Source: Rhodospirillaceae bacterium (GTDB lineage: Bacteria > Pseudomonadota > Alphaproteobacteria > Rhodospirillales > Casp-alpha2). Taken from it: a stretch of DNA of 37,621 bases. The notes under the pieces are model-generated. The model saw nothing but the letters and a program-made list of their open reading frames with translations, was not told where the DNA came from and did no database searches. Shown one piece after another: positions 1 through 7,087 of this stretch. Position numbers and translations under genes: made by a program. How positions within the stretch are numbered: position 1 is the stretch's first letter; each line of letters opens with the position of its first letter. Location: positions 1-37,621 of the forward strand of contig PALN01000047.1 of the NCBI GenBank assembly GCA_002706405.1, read 5' to 3'.

Positions 1-1
1 C

Positions 2-895
2 ATCGCCGAAGACATCGAAGGCGAAGCGCTGGCGACCCTGGTCGTCAACAAGCTGCGTGGCGGCCTCAAGGTTGCCGCCGTCAAGGCGCCGGGCTTCGGC
101 GACCGCCGCAAGGCCATGCTCGAGGACATCGCCATCCTGACCAAGGGCCAGGTGATCTCCGAAGACGTCGGCATCAAGCTGGAAAACGTGACCCTCGACA
201 TGCTGGGCACGGCCAAGAAGGTGTCCATCACCAAGGACGACACCACCGTCGTCGACGGTGCCGGGTCCAAGAAGGACATCGAGGCGCGCTGCAACCAGAT
301 CCGCGCGCAGATCGAGGAAACCACCTCGGACTACGACCGTGAAAAGCTGCAGGAACGCCTGGCCAAGCTGGCCGGCGGCGTCGCGGTGATCAAGGTGGGC
401 GGCGCCACCGAGGTCGAGGTGAAGGAGAAGAAGGACCGCGTCGACGACGCCCTGCACGCAACCCGCGCGGCCGTCGAGGAAGGCATCATCGCCGGCGGCG
501 GCACGGCCCTTCTGTATGCCGTCAACGCGCTCAAGAAGCTGGAGCCGGAAAACAACGACCAGCAGGTCGGCATCGACATCGTCCGCCGCGCCCTGCAGGC
601 CCCGGTCCGGCAGATCGCCGAGAACGCCGGCTTCGACGGCGCCGTGGTCGCCGGCAAGCTGATGGACCAGAAGGATACCAACTGGGGCTTCAACGCCCAG
701 ACCGGTGAATACCAGAACCTGGTCAAGAACGGCATCGTCGACCCGACCAAGGTGGTGCGCACGGCGCTGCAGGACGCGTCCTCGGTCGCCGGCCTGCTGA
801 TCACCACGGAAGCCATGGTCGCCGAAAAGCCCGAGCCCAAGAAGGACGCGGGTGCCGGTGCCGGCATGCCCGACATGGGCGGCATGGACTTCTAA
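2..895 (+). CDS. groEL: 60 kDa chaperonin GroEL, C-terminal part (5' end outside window)
   Basis: This is the 3' part of the ATP-dependent chaperonin that folds cytosolic proteins in a double ring with GroES. The open frame enters from the left edge, with the first full codon at base 2, and gives 297 residues of the usual roughly 545. It begins in the apical domain ([20 protein letters not shown], then [16 protein letters not shown]). It continues through the intermediate and equatorial domains ([16 protein letters not shown], the returning ATPase segment) to a Gly/Met-rich tail ending MPDMGGMDF, the GGM-type tail of bacterial GroEL. A strong terminator follows 27 bases after the stop. The groES partner would lie upstream outside the window. 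Nothing looks truncated apart from the window edge. Confidence 0.98.
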   Translation: MAEDIEGEALATLVVNKLRGGLKVAAVKAPGFGDRRKAMLEDIAILTKGQVISEDVGIKLENVTLDMLGTAKKVSITKDDTTVVDGAGSKKDIEARCNQIRAQIEETTSDYDREKLQERLAKLAGGVAVIKVGGATEVEVKEKKDRVDDALHATRAAVEEGIIAGGGTALLYAVNALKKLEPENNDQQVGIDIVRRALQAPVRQIAENAGFDGAVVAGKLMDQKDTNWGFNAQTGEYQNLVKNGIVDPTKVVRTALQDASSVAGLLITTEAMVAEKPEPKKDAGAGAGMPDMGGMDF

Positions 896-921
896 GTCTC
901 CATCAAACCTGAAGTGCCCCT

Positions 922-954
922 GGCCGCCGGTCCCCCGACCGGCGGCCTTTTTTT
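922..954 (+). terminator. Rho-independent terminator of groEL
   Basis: An 11-bp perfect GC-rich stem (GGCCGCCGGTC paired with GACCGGCGGCC) has a CCCC loop and is followed at once by seven T. It lies 27 bases after the groEL stop and separates the chaperonin operon from the channel operon. Confidence 0.95.
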
Positions 955-1065
955 CCGGCGCCGGCCCGGGCCCGGGAAACTAGCTGAATACAGCACGATG
1001 TGGATTTGCTAGACTCCCCCAAGGCCATCGTGGGCCAAGAAGTCCCCTTGAACAGGGAGGCGTTA

Positions 1066-1905
1066 TTGGAAGAAGTGTCCGCCTGGGTCGTCGACATCCG
1101 CAAGGTGTCGAGCGAGTTTTTCGAGACCATGGCCGCCTATCTGCCCTCCCTGCTGGGCGCGATCCTGATCGTCGTCCTGGGCTGGTTCGTGGCCCGCCTG
1201 CTGCGTGCCGGCACCCGTCGCCTGGGCGATACGGCCAACCGGCTTTTGACCCGGGTCGCCAGCACCGGCTTTCTCACCAGTTTCCAGGTCTCCACCAGTG
1301 TCGTCCGCATCGCCGCCAGCATGGTGTTCTGGGTCACCATGCTGCTGTTCATCACGGCGGCGACACGGGTCGCCGGGCTTGAGGCCTTTTCCGTCTGGCT
1401 CGACCGCATCGTCGTCTACGTGCCGCACCTGGTGGCCGGCGGCGTCATCATCCTGGTCGGCTATCTGATTTCCCTGGTCATCCGCGACGTCGTGGCCGCC
1501 GCCCTGGCGTCGGCCAACATCGCGCAAAGCAATCTGATCGGCGCGCTGACTCAATGGGCCGTGCTGCTGGCGGCCGTGATCATCGGCGTCGAGCAACTGG
1601 GCGTCGACGTCACGATCCTGGTCATCATCGCCGCCACGGTGATCGCCGGCGTGCTCGGCGCCATGGCCCTGGCCTTCGGCCTGGGGGCCCGCGATCTGGT
1701 CGCCAATCTGGTCGCCGCCCATCACGCGCGGCGCCATCTGCTGCCCGGCCAGCAGATCGCCTGGAACGGCAATACGGGCGAGATTCTGGAGATTTCGGCG
1801 ACCGCCATCATCATCGCGACCGAGGGCGGGCGGACCCTGATCCCCGCCCGCACCTTCCTGACCGACGCCATCGTCGTGACCATCCCCGAGGATGCCGATG
1901 GCTGA
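1066..1905 (+). CDS. MscS-family mechanosensitive ion channel protein, small
   Basis: Probably an inner-membrane channel of the small-conductance mechanosensitive family. I chose the TTG at 1066 because AGGGAGG lies five bases upstream. An in-frame ATG at 1000 has no visible ribosome binding site and would add 22 residues. From the TTG the protein has 279 residues with about five hydrophobic segments, for example AYLPSLLGAILIVVLGWFVA and LVAGGVIILVGYLISLVI. A glycine/alanine-rich pore-like helix follows (GVLGAMALAFGLGARDLVAN), then a short beta domain (LLPGQQIAWNGNTGEILEIS and GGRTLIPARTFL). The large C-terminal alpha/beta vestibule of E. coli MscS is absent, so the protein ends in the beta domain. 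It overlaps the next gene by eight bases and begins an apparent operon with two MgtE-type genes. Confidence 0.85.
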   Translation: MEEVSAWVVDIRKVSSEFFETMAAYLPSLLGAILIVVLGWFVARLLRAGTRRLGDTANRLLTRVASTGFLTSFQVSTSVVRIAASMVFWVTMLLFITAATRVAGLEAFSVWLDRIVVYVPHLVAGGVIILVGYLISLVIRDVVAAALASANIAQSNLIGALTQWAVLLAAVIIGVEQLGVDVTILVIIAATVIAGVLGAMALAFGLGARDLVANLVAAHHARRHLLPGQQIAWNGNTGEILEISATAIIIATEGGRTLIPARTFLTDAIVVTIPEDADG

Positions 1906-2755
1906 CCATATCCCCCTGACCCTGGCCTTCATGGATACCCGGCCCGAGCCCGCGGCCCGGGTTCTCGAAGACATGCCGGCCGAAGACGCGGCGGCCCTGT
2001 TCGCCCAGGTGCCGGCCCGCGTCGGCGCCGAGGTCCTGCGCCGGATGGCCGCGCTCAGCGCCGCGCGCTGCCTGGAGATCCTGCCCGCCGAACGGGCGGC
2101 CGGGCTGCTGCGGGAACTGCCTTTCGTCGATGCGGTGACGTTCTTCCGCAACCTGGCACCCGGCGTGCGCGGCATCATCGCCGACGCCCTGCCGGCCAAC
2201 CTGGCCCGCGATCTGCGCATCGCGGTGACCTATCCCGTGGGCACGGTCGGCGCGGTCATGGATCAGGCCGCCGTCTCCGTCGTCGCCGCGCGCACGGTCG
2301 ACGAGGTCGCCAAGCTGGTGAAGCGCCGCCGACGCAAGACCACGGACCACCTGTTCGTGGTCGACGAGGACGGCCGTTTCCTCGGCACGGTCAAGGCGGG
2401 CGACCTTCTGCGCGCCGACGGCAAGACCCGGATCGACGAACTGATGGACCGAAACGTGACGGCGCTGTCGAACCGCGCGACCCTGGCCTCGGTGCTGGGT
2501 AATCCGCAGTGGAACACCTATCTGGCGCTGCCGGTGATCGGGCGCACGGGGAACTTCATCGGCGCGCTCAGCCGTTCGGCGCTCGGGTCCGGGCTGGCCG
2601 AACTGCGGCGCGGACGCAGCGCGCGGCCGCACGACGGCGCCGACACCCTGATGGGCAATCTGGTATCGGCCTATCTGCTGGCCTGCGCCGGCATGGTGCG
2701 CACGGTGGCCCATATCGGCGACCCGGCCCCCGGCACCATCGGTGAACCGGAATGA
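1898..2755 (+). CDS. MgtE-N plus CBS domain protein without the membrane channel
   Basis: A 285-residue soluble relative of the cytoplasmic half of the MgtE Mg2+ channel. The N-terminal part is a helical repeat like the MgtE N domain (PEPAARVLEDMPAEDAAALFAQVP and ILPAERAAGLLRELP). A CBS pair follows (VGAVMDQAAVSVVAARTVDEV, then DHLFVVDEDGRFLGTVKAGDLL, then a second, weaker unit). There is no five-helix pore domain; only a mildly hydrophobic stretch near the end (LMGNLVSAYLLACAGMV). I chose ATG 1898 because GAGG lies about seven bases before it; an ATG at 1892 is also in frame. It overlaps the upstream gene by eight bases and the downstream mgtE by four (ATGA). It may be a regulatory partner of the channel or a decayed duplicate. 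Confidence 0.8.
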   Translation: MADHIPLTLAFMDTRPEPAARVLEDMPAEDAAALFAQVPARVGAEVLRRMAALSAARCLEILPAERAAGLLRELPFVDAVTFFRNLAPGVRGIIADALPANLARDLRIAVTYPVGTVGAVMDQAAVSVVAARTVDEVAKLVKRRRRKTTDHLFVVDEDGRFLGTVKAGDLLRADGKTRIDELMDRNVTALSNRATLASVLGNPQWNTYLALPVIGRTGNFIGALSRSALGSGLAELRRGRSARPHDGADTLMGNLVSAYLLACAGMVRTVAHIGDPAPGTIGEPE

Positions 2756-4059
2756 CCGGCAATCTGGATGCCGCGACGGTCAAGCTGGAACGCCGGTTCC
2801 TGCTGGATTTCCCGTGGGAGGCGGCGCGCCGCATCGAAACCCTGCCGACCACGGAAACGGCCCCCACCCTGGTCCGCCAGCCGGCCGATGTCCTGGCCCC
2901 CTTGTGGCGCATGCTGCTGCCGGAAACGGCGGCGCGGCTGCTCAAGCGCCTGCCCGACGATCTGGCCTGCGCCCTGTTGGCCGAACTGCGGCCCGGCGAG
3001 GCGCTGCGCGTGTTCAACGCCTTGAAGCCGGCTGACCGTGACCGTTACCTGGCCGCCCTCGACCCGGCCATCGCCGACGACCTGAAACGCCTGGGGGACT
3101 TTCCCGAAGGCAGCGCCGGGCGCCTGATGGTCACCGACATCGCGCAATTCCGCGCCGCCATGACCGCCAAGCAGGCGCTGGCCGCCTTGCGCCGCGCGCG
3201 GGCCAAGACGGCGCGGTCGTTGTTTCTCGTCGACGACGACAATCGCCTGACGGGCAAAGTCGGCATTCAGGACCTCGCCGTCGCCGACCCGGCCGCCAAG
3301 CTGGCCGACATCGCGACGCCGGTGTTGGCCTATGTCAGCCCCCTGACCTCCCAGGAAGAAGTCGCCGACCTGTTGGAGCAGCATCGCCTGGTCGACCTGC
3401 CCGTGGTCGATCATGACGGGCAGTTGATGGGCGTGGTCCAGCACAGCACCCTGATCGGCGCCCTGCAGGCCGATGCCTCGGTCGATATTCAGACCATGGT
3501 CGGTGCCTCCAAGGACGAACGCGCCCTGTCCAAACCCCTGTTCGCCGTGCGCAAGCGCCTGCCCTGGCTGCAGATCAATCTGCTGACCGCCTTCATGGCC
3601 GCCGCCGTGGTCGGCCTGTTCGAAGGCACCATCGCCAAGTTCACGGCCCTGGCGGTGCTGCTGCCGGTGGTCGCCGGGCAGTCGGGCAATGCCGGCGCGC
3701 AGGCCCTGGCCGTGACCATGCGCGGCCTGGCGCTGCGCGAAATCACGCCGCGCCAATGGTTCGCCGTGACCTTCAAGGAAGCAAACGTCGGCCTGGTCAA
3801 CGGCATCGCCGTGGCCGCGACCTGCGGCATTGGGGTGTATTTCTGGTCGGGCTCTCTCGGCCTGGTTCTGGTCATCTCCATTTCCATGGTCCTGGCCATG
3901 GTCGCGGCCGGGCTCGCCGGGGCCGTCGTGCCCGTGGTGCTGACCAAGCTGGGCCAGGACCCGGCGGTTGCGTCGTCGATCATCCTGACCACCGTCACCG
4001 ACATCGCCGGGTTCTTTTCCTTCCTCGGGATCGCGACTATTCTGTCGGGGCTTCTGTAA
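2752..4059 (+). CDS. mgtE: Magnesium channel/transporter MgtE
   Basis: A full-length MgtE of 435 residues, close to the 450 of the Thermus protein, which passes Mg2+ across the inner membrane and is gated by Mg2+ bound to its cytoplasmic domains. The helical N domain covers about residues 10-125. Two CBS motifs cover about 126-250 (SLFLVDDDNRLTGKV and DLPVVDHDGQLMGVV). The C-terminal pore domain begins at RLPWLQINLLTAF (269-281). It carries the family signatures GQSGNAGAQ (309-317) and DPAVASSIILTTVTDIAGF; Asp417 corresponds to the selectivity-filter aspartate of the family. Its start overlaps the preceding CBS protein by four bases, so the two are translationally coupled. No Mg2+ riboswitch is visible upstream of the operon. 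Confidence 0.95.
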   Translation: MTGNLDAATVKLERRFLLDFPWEAARRIETLPTTETAPTLVRQPADVLAPLWRMLLPETAARLLKRLPDDLACALLAELRPGEALRVFNALKPADRDRYLAALDPAIADDLKRLGDFPEGSAGRLMVTDIAQFRAAMTAKQALAALRRARAKTARSLFLVDDDNRLTGKVGIQDLAVADPAAKLADIATPVLAYVSPLTSQEEVADLLEQHRLVDLPVVDHDGQLMGVVQHSTLIGALQADASVDIQTMVGASKDERALSKPLFAVRKRLPWLQINLLTAFMAAAVVGLFEGTIAKFTALAVLLPVVAGQSGNAGAQALAVTMRGLALREITPRQWFAVTFKEANVGLVNGIAVAATCGIGVYFWSGSLGLVLVISISMVLAMVAAGLAGAVVPVVLTKLGQDPAVASSIILTTVTDIAGFFSFLGIATILSGLL

Positions 4060-4088
4060 AGACCGATGCCGCATGACCGGAGATTTTT

Positions 4089-4961
4089 ATGACCGCGACC
4101 GTCGCCGCCAAGATATGGCTGGACTATGATCAGGACGAACTGAACCGTCAGTACGATCAACGCTCCGTCGTGCCCGACGGCGACGACTACAAGGCCGCCG
4201 ATGCCAAGGCCAGCGCGGAGGCACGGGCGGAAACCGCCTGCCGGCTCGACATTCCCTACAGCGTCACGCCCGACGAAACCCTGGACGTCTTTCCGGCAAC
4301 CAATCCGGGCGCGCCGATCCTGGTATTTCTCCACGGCGGCGCCTGGACCCGGGGCAGCAAATCCACCGAAAGCTTCATCGCCCCACCCCTGGTCGCCGCC
4401 GGTGCCGCCGTGGTGCTGGTCGATTTCACGCTCTGCCCGTCGGGCACGCTGGCAGGCATGGTCGAACAATGCCGCCGCGCCGTTGCCTGGGCCCATACCC
4501 ATGCCGCCGACATCAACGGCGACGCGGACCGCATCGTCATCGCCGGCCATTCCTCGGGATCACACCTTGCGGCGATGATGCTGGTGACCGATTGGGCCTC
4601 GCCCCGCATGCCCGGCGATCTTATCAAAGGCTGCGTCATCACCAGCGGCATCTATGACCTGACGCCGGTGCGCCTGACCTACCGCAACCAGTACCTGCAT
4701 CTGGACGATGCCGCCGTCGAGGCCCTGAGCCCGATCAAACAGCTTCGCCCCGGGCTGCCGCCGGTGGCCCTGTTTTACGGCGGCAAGGAGCTGGCTGAAT
4801 TCCGCCGCCAAGGCCACGCCTTCGCCGACGCCCTGCGGGCGGCGGGCGGCACGGTCAGCGAACAGGACCTGCCCGGCCTCAACCATTTCGAGATGGGCCG
4901 CCGTCTCGCCGACACAAACGGCCCTGTCCACAAGGCGGCGCTTAAGCTGATGGGGCTTTAG
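4089..4961 (+). CDS. Alpha/beta hydrolase, arylformamidase-like
   Basis: A 290-residue cytosolic alpha/beta hydrolase that resembles kynurenine formamidase-like enzymes. The N-terminal segment LDYDQDELNRQYDQRSVVPD is typical of that group. The oxyanion-hole motif HGGAW lies at 82-86, the nucleophile elbow GHSSG has Ser155, and the catalytic His is probably His266 in LPGLNHFEMG. The expected acid falls in FYGGKELAEFRRQ, where Glu234 is the likely third member of the triad in place of Asp. It starts 29 bases after mgtE and may be read through with it. No other tryptophan-degradation gene is present, so the substrate is open; a carboxylesterase role is equally possible. Confidence 0.82.
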   Translation: MTATVAAKIWLDYDQDELNRQYDQRSVVPDGDDYKAADAKASAEARAETACRLDIPYSVTPDETLDVFPATNPGAPILVFLHGGAWTRGSKSTESFIAPPLVAAGAAVVLVDFTLCPSGTLAGMVEQCRRAVAWAHTHAADINGDADRIVIAGHSSGSHLAAMMLVTDWASPRMPGDLIKGCVITSGIYDLTPVRLTYRNQYLHLDDAAVEALSPIKQLRPGLPPVALFYGGKELAEFRRQGHAFADALRAAGGTVSEQDLPGLNHFEMGRRLADTNGPVHKAALKLMGL

Positions 4962-4971
4962 CCCTACTTGA

Positions 4972-5970
4972 CTAAGTCGGCCGGCGCGACTGCGGGCTGT
5001 CCCAGACCTCCGGGTTCAGGGGGAACGGCGGCATCTCGCCCTTGAGGGCCGTGGTGATCTGCTCCGCCGCCGAAATGGCGAGCGCCTTCGACGCTTCCTG
5101 GGTCACCCCCGCCGTGTGCGGCGTGAAGATGACCTTGGGGTTTTTGAGCAGGGCATGGTCGGCGGGCAAAGGTTCGGGGAACACGACGTCGAGCCCGGCC
5201 GCCCGGATATGCCCGGATTTGAGCGCCCCATCCAAGGCGTTGAGATCGATCAACTGCCCCCGCGCCGCGTTGACCACCACCGCCCCTTCGGGCAGGGCCG
5301 CCAGTTCGGCCGCGCCGATCATGTTGCGGGTTTCGTCCGTCAGCTCGGCCGCCATGGCAAGCGCGTCGCATTGGCCGAGCATGGCGTGCAGGTCAGGGCA
5401 CATTTCCACCCCGGTGACCAAGGCGAGCCGTGCGTTTACATAGGGGTCGAAGGCCAGGACGCGGCAGCTGAAGGCAAGGCGCAGCTTTTTCGCCAGTTCC
5501 GAGCCGATATAGCCCAGGCCGACGATCCCGACCGTGCGGCCTTCCAGTTCGTAAACCTGCAGGCCCTGGCGCTGCGACCAGGCGCTGCCGTCGCGGGCCG
5601 CGCGGTCGCCCCAGGTCAGCTGCTTGAGGCAGGCCAGCAGCAGCATGACCGTGTGTTCGGCCACGGGCGTGCGCCCGAACCCCAGATGGTTGACCACCAG
5701 GATGCCGCGTTCCGTCGCGGCGGGAATGTCGATGTTGTCAGTGCCGAAGCCCGAGGTCGAGATCACGGTCAGGCCGGGTGCGGCGTCCATGATCTCGGCC
5801 GTCACCCGTTCGGGCGTGCGCACCCAGAGCGCGTTGGCGTTGCCGAGGGCGGCTTTCACCTGCTCTGCATCGGGGCTGTCGACGACCACCGGCTCGATCC
5901 CGGCGGCGCGCAAAAGATCGTGGCCGCCCGGATCGTACATCGGGCGCCAAAGAACGGCTTTCATGGACAT
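4972..5970 (-). CDS. D-2-hydroxyacid dehydrogenase (phosphoglycerate dehydrogenase-like)
   Basis: An NAD(P)-dependent D-isomer-specific 2-hydroxyacid dehydrogenase of 332 residues. The Rossmann motif VGIVGLGYIGSELAKKL has its GLGYIG at 151-156. The catalytic triad of the family is visible as Arg237 (NAARGQL), Glu266 (VFPEPLP) and His285 (TPHTAGVT). Asp175 in VLAFDP, after the second Rossmann strand, favours NAD over NADP. I chose the ATG at 5970 because GGAGG lies roughly ten bases upstream; an ATG two codons further in is the alternative, and longer forms would begin in weakly coding sequence. It converges on the hydrolase with only ten bases between the stops and no terminator. The substrate, whether 3-phosphoglycerate or another 2-hydroxyacid, cannot be told. 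Confidence 0.9.
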   Translation of the reverse strand: MSMKAVLWRPMYDPGGHDLLRAAGIEPVVVDSPDAEQVKAALGNANALWVRTPERVTAEIMDAAPGLTVISTSGFGTDNIDIPAATERGILVVNHLGFGRTPVAEHTVMLLLACLKQLTWGDRAARDGSAWSQRQGLQVYELEGRTVGIVGLGYIGSELAKKLRLAFSCRVLAFDPYVNARLALVTGVEMCPDLHAMLGQCDALAMAAELTDETRNMIGAAELAALPEGAVVVNAARGQLIDLNALDGALKSGHIRAAGLDVVFPEPLPADHALLKNPKVIFTPHTAGVTQEASKALAISAAEQITTALKGEMPPFPLNPEVWDSPQSRRPT

Positions 5971-6124
5971 GGCGGGTCTATCCCTCCCAAAGGATTGTCG
6001 TTTTTTGTGATGCCCCCATCGCCCACCATTTAGGAGCCAGCGGCGGCCCGGAATCAAGCGTCACGTTCGCCCCTGACGGCCGGAAAATCCGCGGAATTCA
6101 ATGTGCAGCGGCCTTCTCAGATAA

Positions 6125-6141
6125 ATTGTGCACTGCACAAT
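6125..6141. promoter_or_regulatory. PhaR-like operator 1 upstream of the phasin promoter
   Basis: A 17-base palindrome with eight-base perfect arms and a single central base (ATTGTGCA C TGCACAAT). Its core is TGC-ACT-GCA. It lies immediately upstream of the -35 box of the phasin promoter. Operators described for the polyhydroxyalkanoate repressor PhaR in Rhodobacter have the form CTGC-N3-GCAG (from memory), so the match is to the TGC-N3-GCA core. Confidence 0.6.
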
Positions 6142-6148
6142 AAAATTC

Positions 6149-6177
6149 TTGACGATGCCGGAAACCCTTGGCATATT
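6149..6177 (+). promoter_or_regulatory. Sigma-70 type promoter of the phasin gene
   Basis: TTGACG (6149-6154) and CATATT (6172-6177) are separated by 17 bases, with five and four matches to consensus. The start would fall near 6184, inside the second dyad. The phasin start codon is about 90 bases further on. The rest of the 302-base gap between the divergent dehydrogenase and the phasin (5971-6124) shows no other feature. Confidence 0.6.
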
Positions 6178-6182
6178 AGCAT

Positions 6183-6197
6183 TGTTGCATCGCAACA
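6183..6197. promoter_or_regulatory. PhaR-like operator 2 over the phasin transcription start
   Basis: A dyad with arms TGTTGC and GCAACA around ATC. It has the same TGC-N3-GCA core as the dyad at 6125-6141. It overlaps the predicted transcription start, where a bound repressor would block initiation. Confidence 0.6.
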
Positions 6198-6272
6198 TGA
6201 ATGGCGGTGCCGATGATCGGGCCGCCCGCTTCAGCCCTTTTCGCCATATCGGGAAACAGGAGATTTAAGACA

Positions 6273-6770
6273 ATGGCTACCAAGAAAACGACTTCCACCG
6301 ACCCCTTCGCCCCCGTCCGGGAAACCGTTCTGGAAGCGGTGAACACCGCCAAGGCGCAGCAGGAAAAGATCGCTTCCGCCGCCCAGGTTGAAGCCGACAA
6401 GGTCCGCGCCGCGGCCGTCGATGGGTTCGAACAGGCCGTCACGGCCTATCGCGAGAATTTCGAAGCCGCCGTCGCCGCCACCAAGGCCGCCGCCGGCGAC
6501 CTGAGCAAGATCGAAGAACTGACCCGCGCCCAGGCGACCGAGCTCGCCGAAGACCGGGTCGCCGTGATCTTCAAGGCGATGTCGATCACCGATCCGTCCG
6601 AGCTGATGAAGCTGCAGGCCGATCTGATCGCCGCCGAGCAGAAGAAAGCCCAGGCCATGGCCAAGGAAACGGTCACGCTTTACCAGAGCGTCGCCAAGGA
6701 CCTTTTCACGCCGTTCCAGGCGCAGATGACCAAAGCCTTCGAAGCGGCTTCCAAGTTCAAGCCCGTCTAA
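6273..6770 (+). CDS. Phasin family protein (PHA granule-associated)
   Basis: A 165-residue, alanine-, lysine- and glutamate-rich, almost wholly helical protein of the phasin type that coats intracellular polyhydroxyalkanoate granules. Recognisable family features are the N-terminal DPFAPVRETVLEAVNTAKAQQEKIASAA and the later helices ITDPSELMKLQADLIAAEQKKAQAMAKET and LYQSVAKDLFTPFQAQMTKAFEAASK. No signal peptide or membrane segment is present. I chose the ATG at 6273, with AGGAG nine bases upstream; an upstream ATG at 6201 would add a non-phasin extension. It is monocistronic, with its own promoter, two operator-like dyads and a terminator just after the stop. No PHA synthase or depolymerase lies in the window. 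Confidence 0.9.
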   Translation: MATKKTTSTDPFAPVRETVLEAVNTAKAQQEKIASAAQVEADKVRAAAVDGFEQAVTAYRENFEAAVAATKAAAGDLSKIEELTRAQATELAEDRVAVIFKAMSITDPSELMKLQADLIAAEQKKAQAMAKETVTLYQSVAKDLFTPFQAQMTKAFEAASKFKPV

Positions 6771-6803
6771 TTTGAGATCACTTACATCCACTTGCTGAAA
6801 ATT

Positions 6804-6833
6804 GGCCCCGCGGCGACGCGGGGCCCTTTTTTT
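6804..6833 (+). terminator. Rho-independent terminator of the phasin gene
   Basis: A nine-bp perfect stem (GGCCCCGCG with CGCGGGGCC) around a GCGA loop is followed by one C and seven T. It lies 34 bases after the phasin stop. Confidence 0.93.
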
Positions 6834-6972
6834 GTCCGCCCGTCATCCCGCAACCGGCGCCTCGCCCCATCCCCTTGTCACATATAAATTTCCTGATACG
6901 TTGCTTAGGGGGAGTGCCGGCGCGCCTTTTTATGTGCGCCGCAACAAATTTCTGCCCGCCAGGGCGCCCGGT

Positions 6973-6986
6973 TTGACCTAGGTCAA
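6973..6986. promoter_or_regulatory. FNR/FixK-type box upstream of ccoN
   Basis: TTGACCTAGGTCAA is a perfect 14-base palindrome of the form TTGA(C)-N4-(G)TCAA, the FNR/FixK/Anr binding pattern (consensus TTGAT-N4-ATCAA). If it acts as a class II activator site centred at -41.5, transcription starts near 7021, about 67 bases before ccoN. No convincing -35 box is present, as expected for an activator-dependent promoter. The -10 region near TTTGTACGTA (7005-7014) is weak. Confidence 0.75.
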
Positions 6987-7087
6987 TATGGCGGGCGGGC
7001 GAATTTTGTACGTAGGGGGGTGTTTTTCGTGCCGCCGGGCCGGACCGGGCGGTGAGTGGGTTATGTGCAATCGATAGAGGCAGAGCC

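Larger units (their letters stand above)
6771..7087. other. Gap between phasin and ccoN
   Basis: This 317-base gap holds the phasin terminator (6804-6833) and the FNR-type box (6973-6986). Between them, 6834-6972 shows no gene and no repeat. The predicted cco leader (about 7021-7087) has no obvious structure. Confidence 0.7.

Noticed and set aside
1063..2220. 385-residue leftward frame over the channel operon
   Set aside because: It is a shadow frame opposite the MscS-like and CBS genes, with low-complexity composition.
5116..6033. 305-residue rightward frame over the dehydrogenase
   Set aside because: It is antisense to a dehydrogenase with all catalytic residues intact, and has no domain of its own.
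6125..6141. CRP site (TGTGA-N6-TCACA) at the phasin promoter
   Set aside because: The half-sites TGTGC and GCACA are three bases apart, not six, so it does not fit CRP; the TGC-N3-GCA reading is better.
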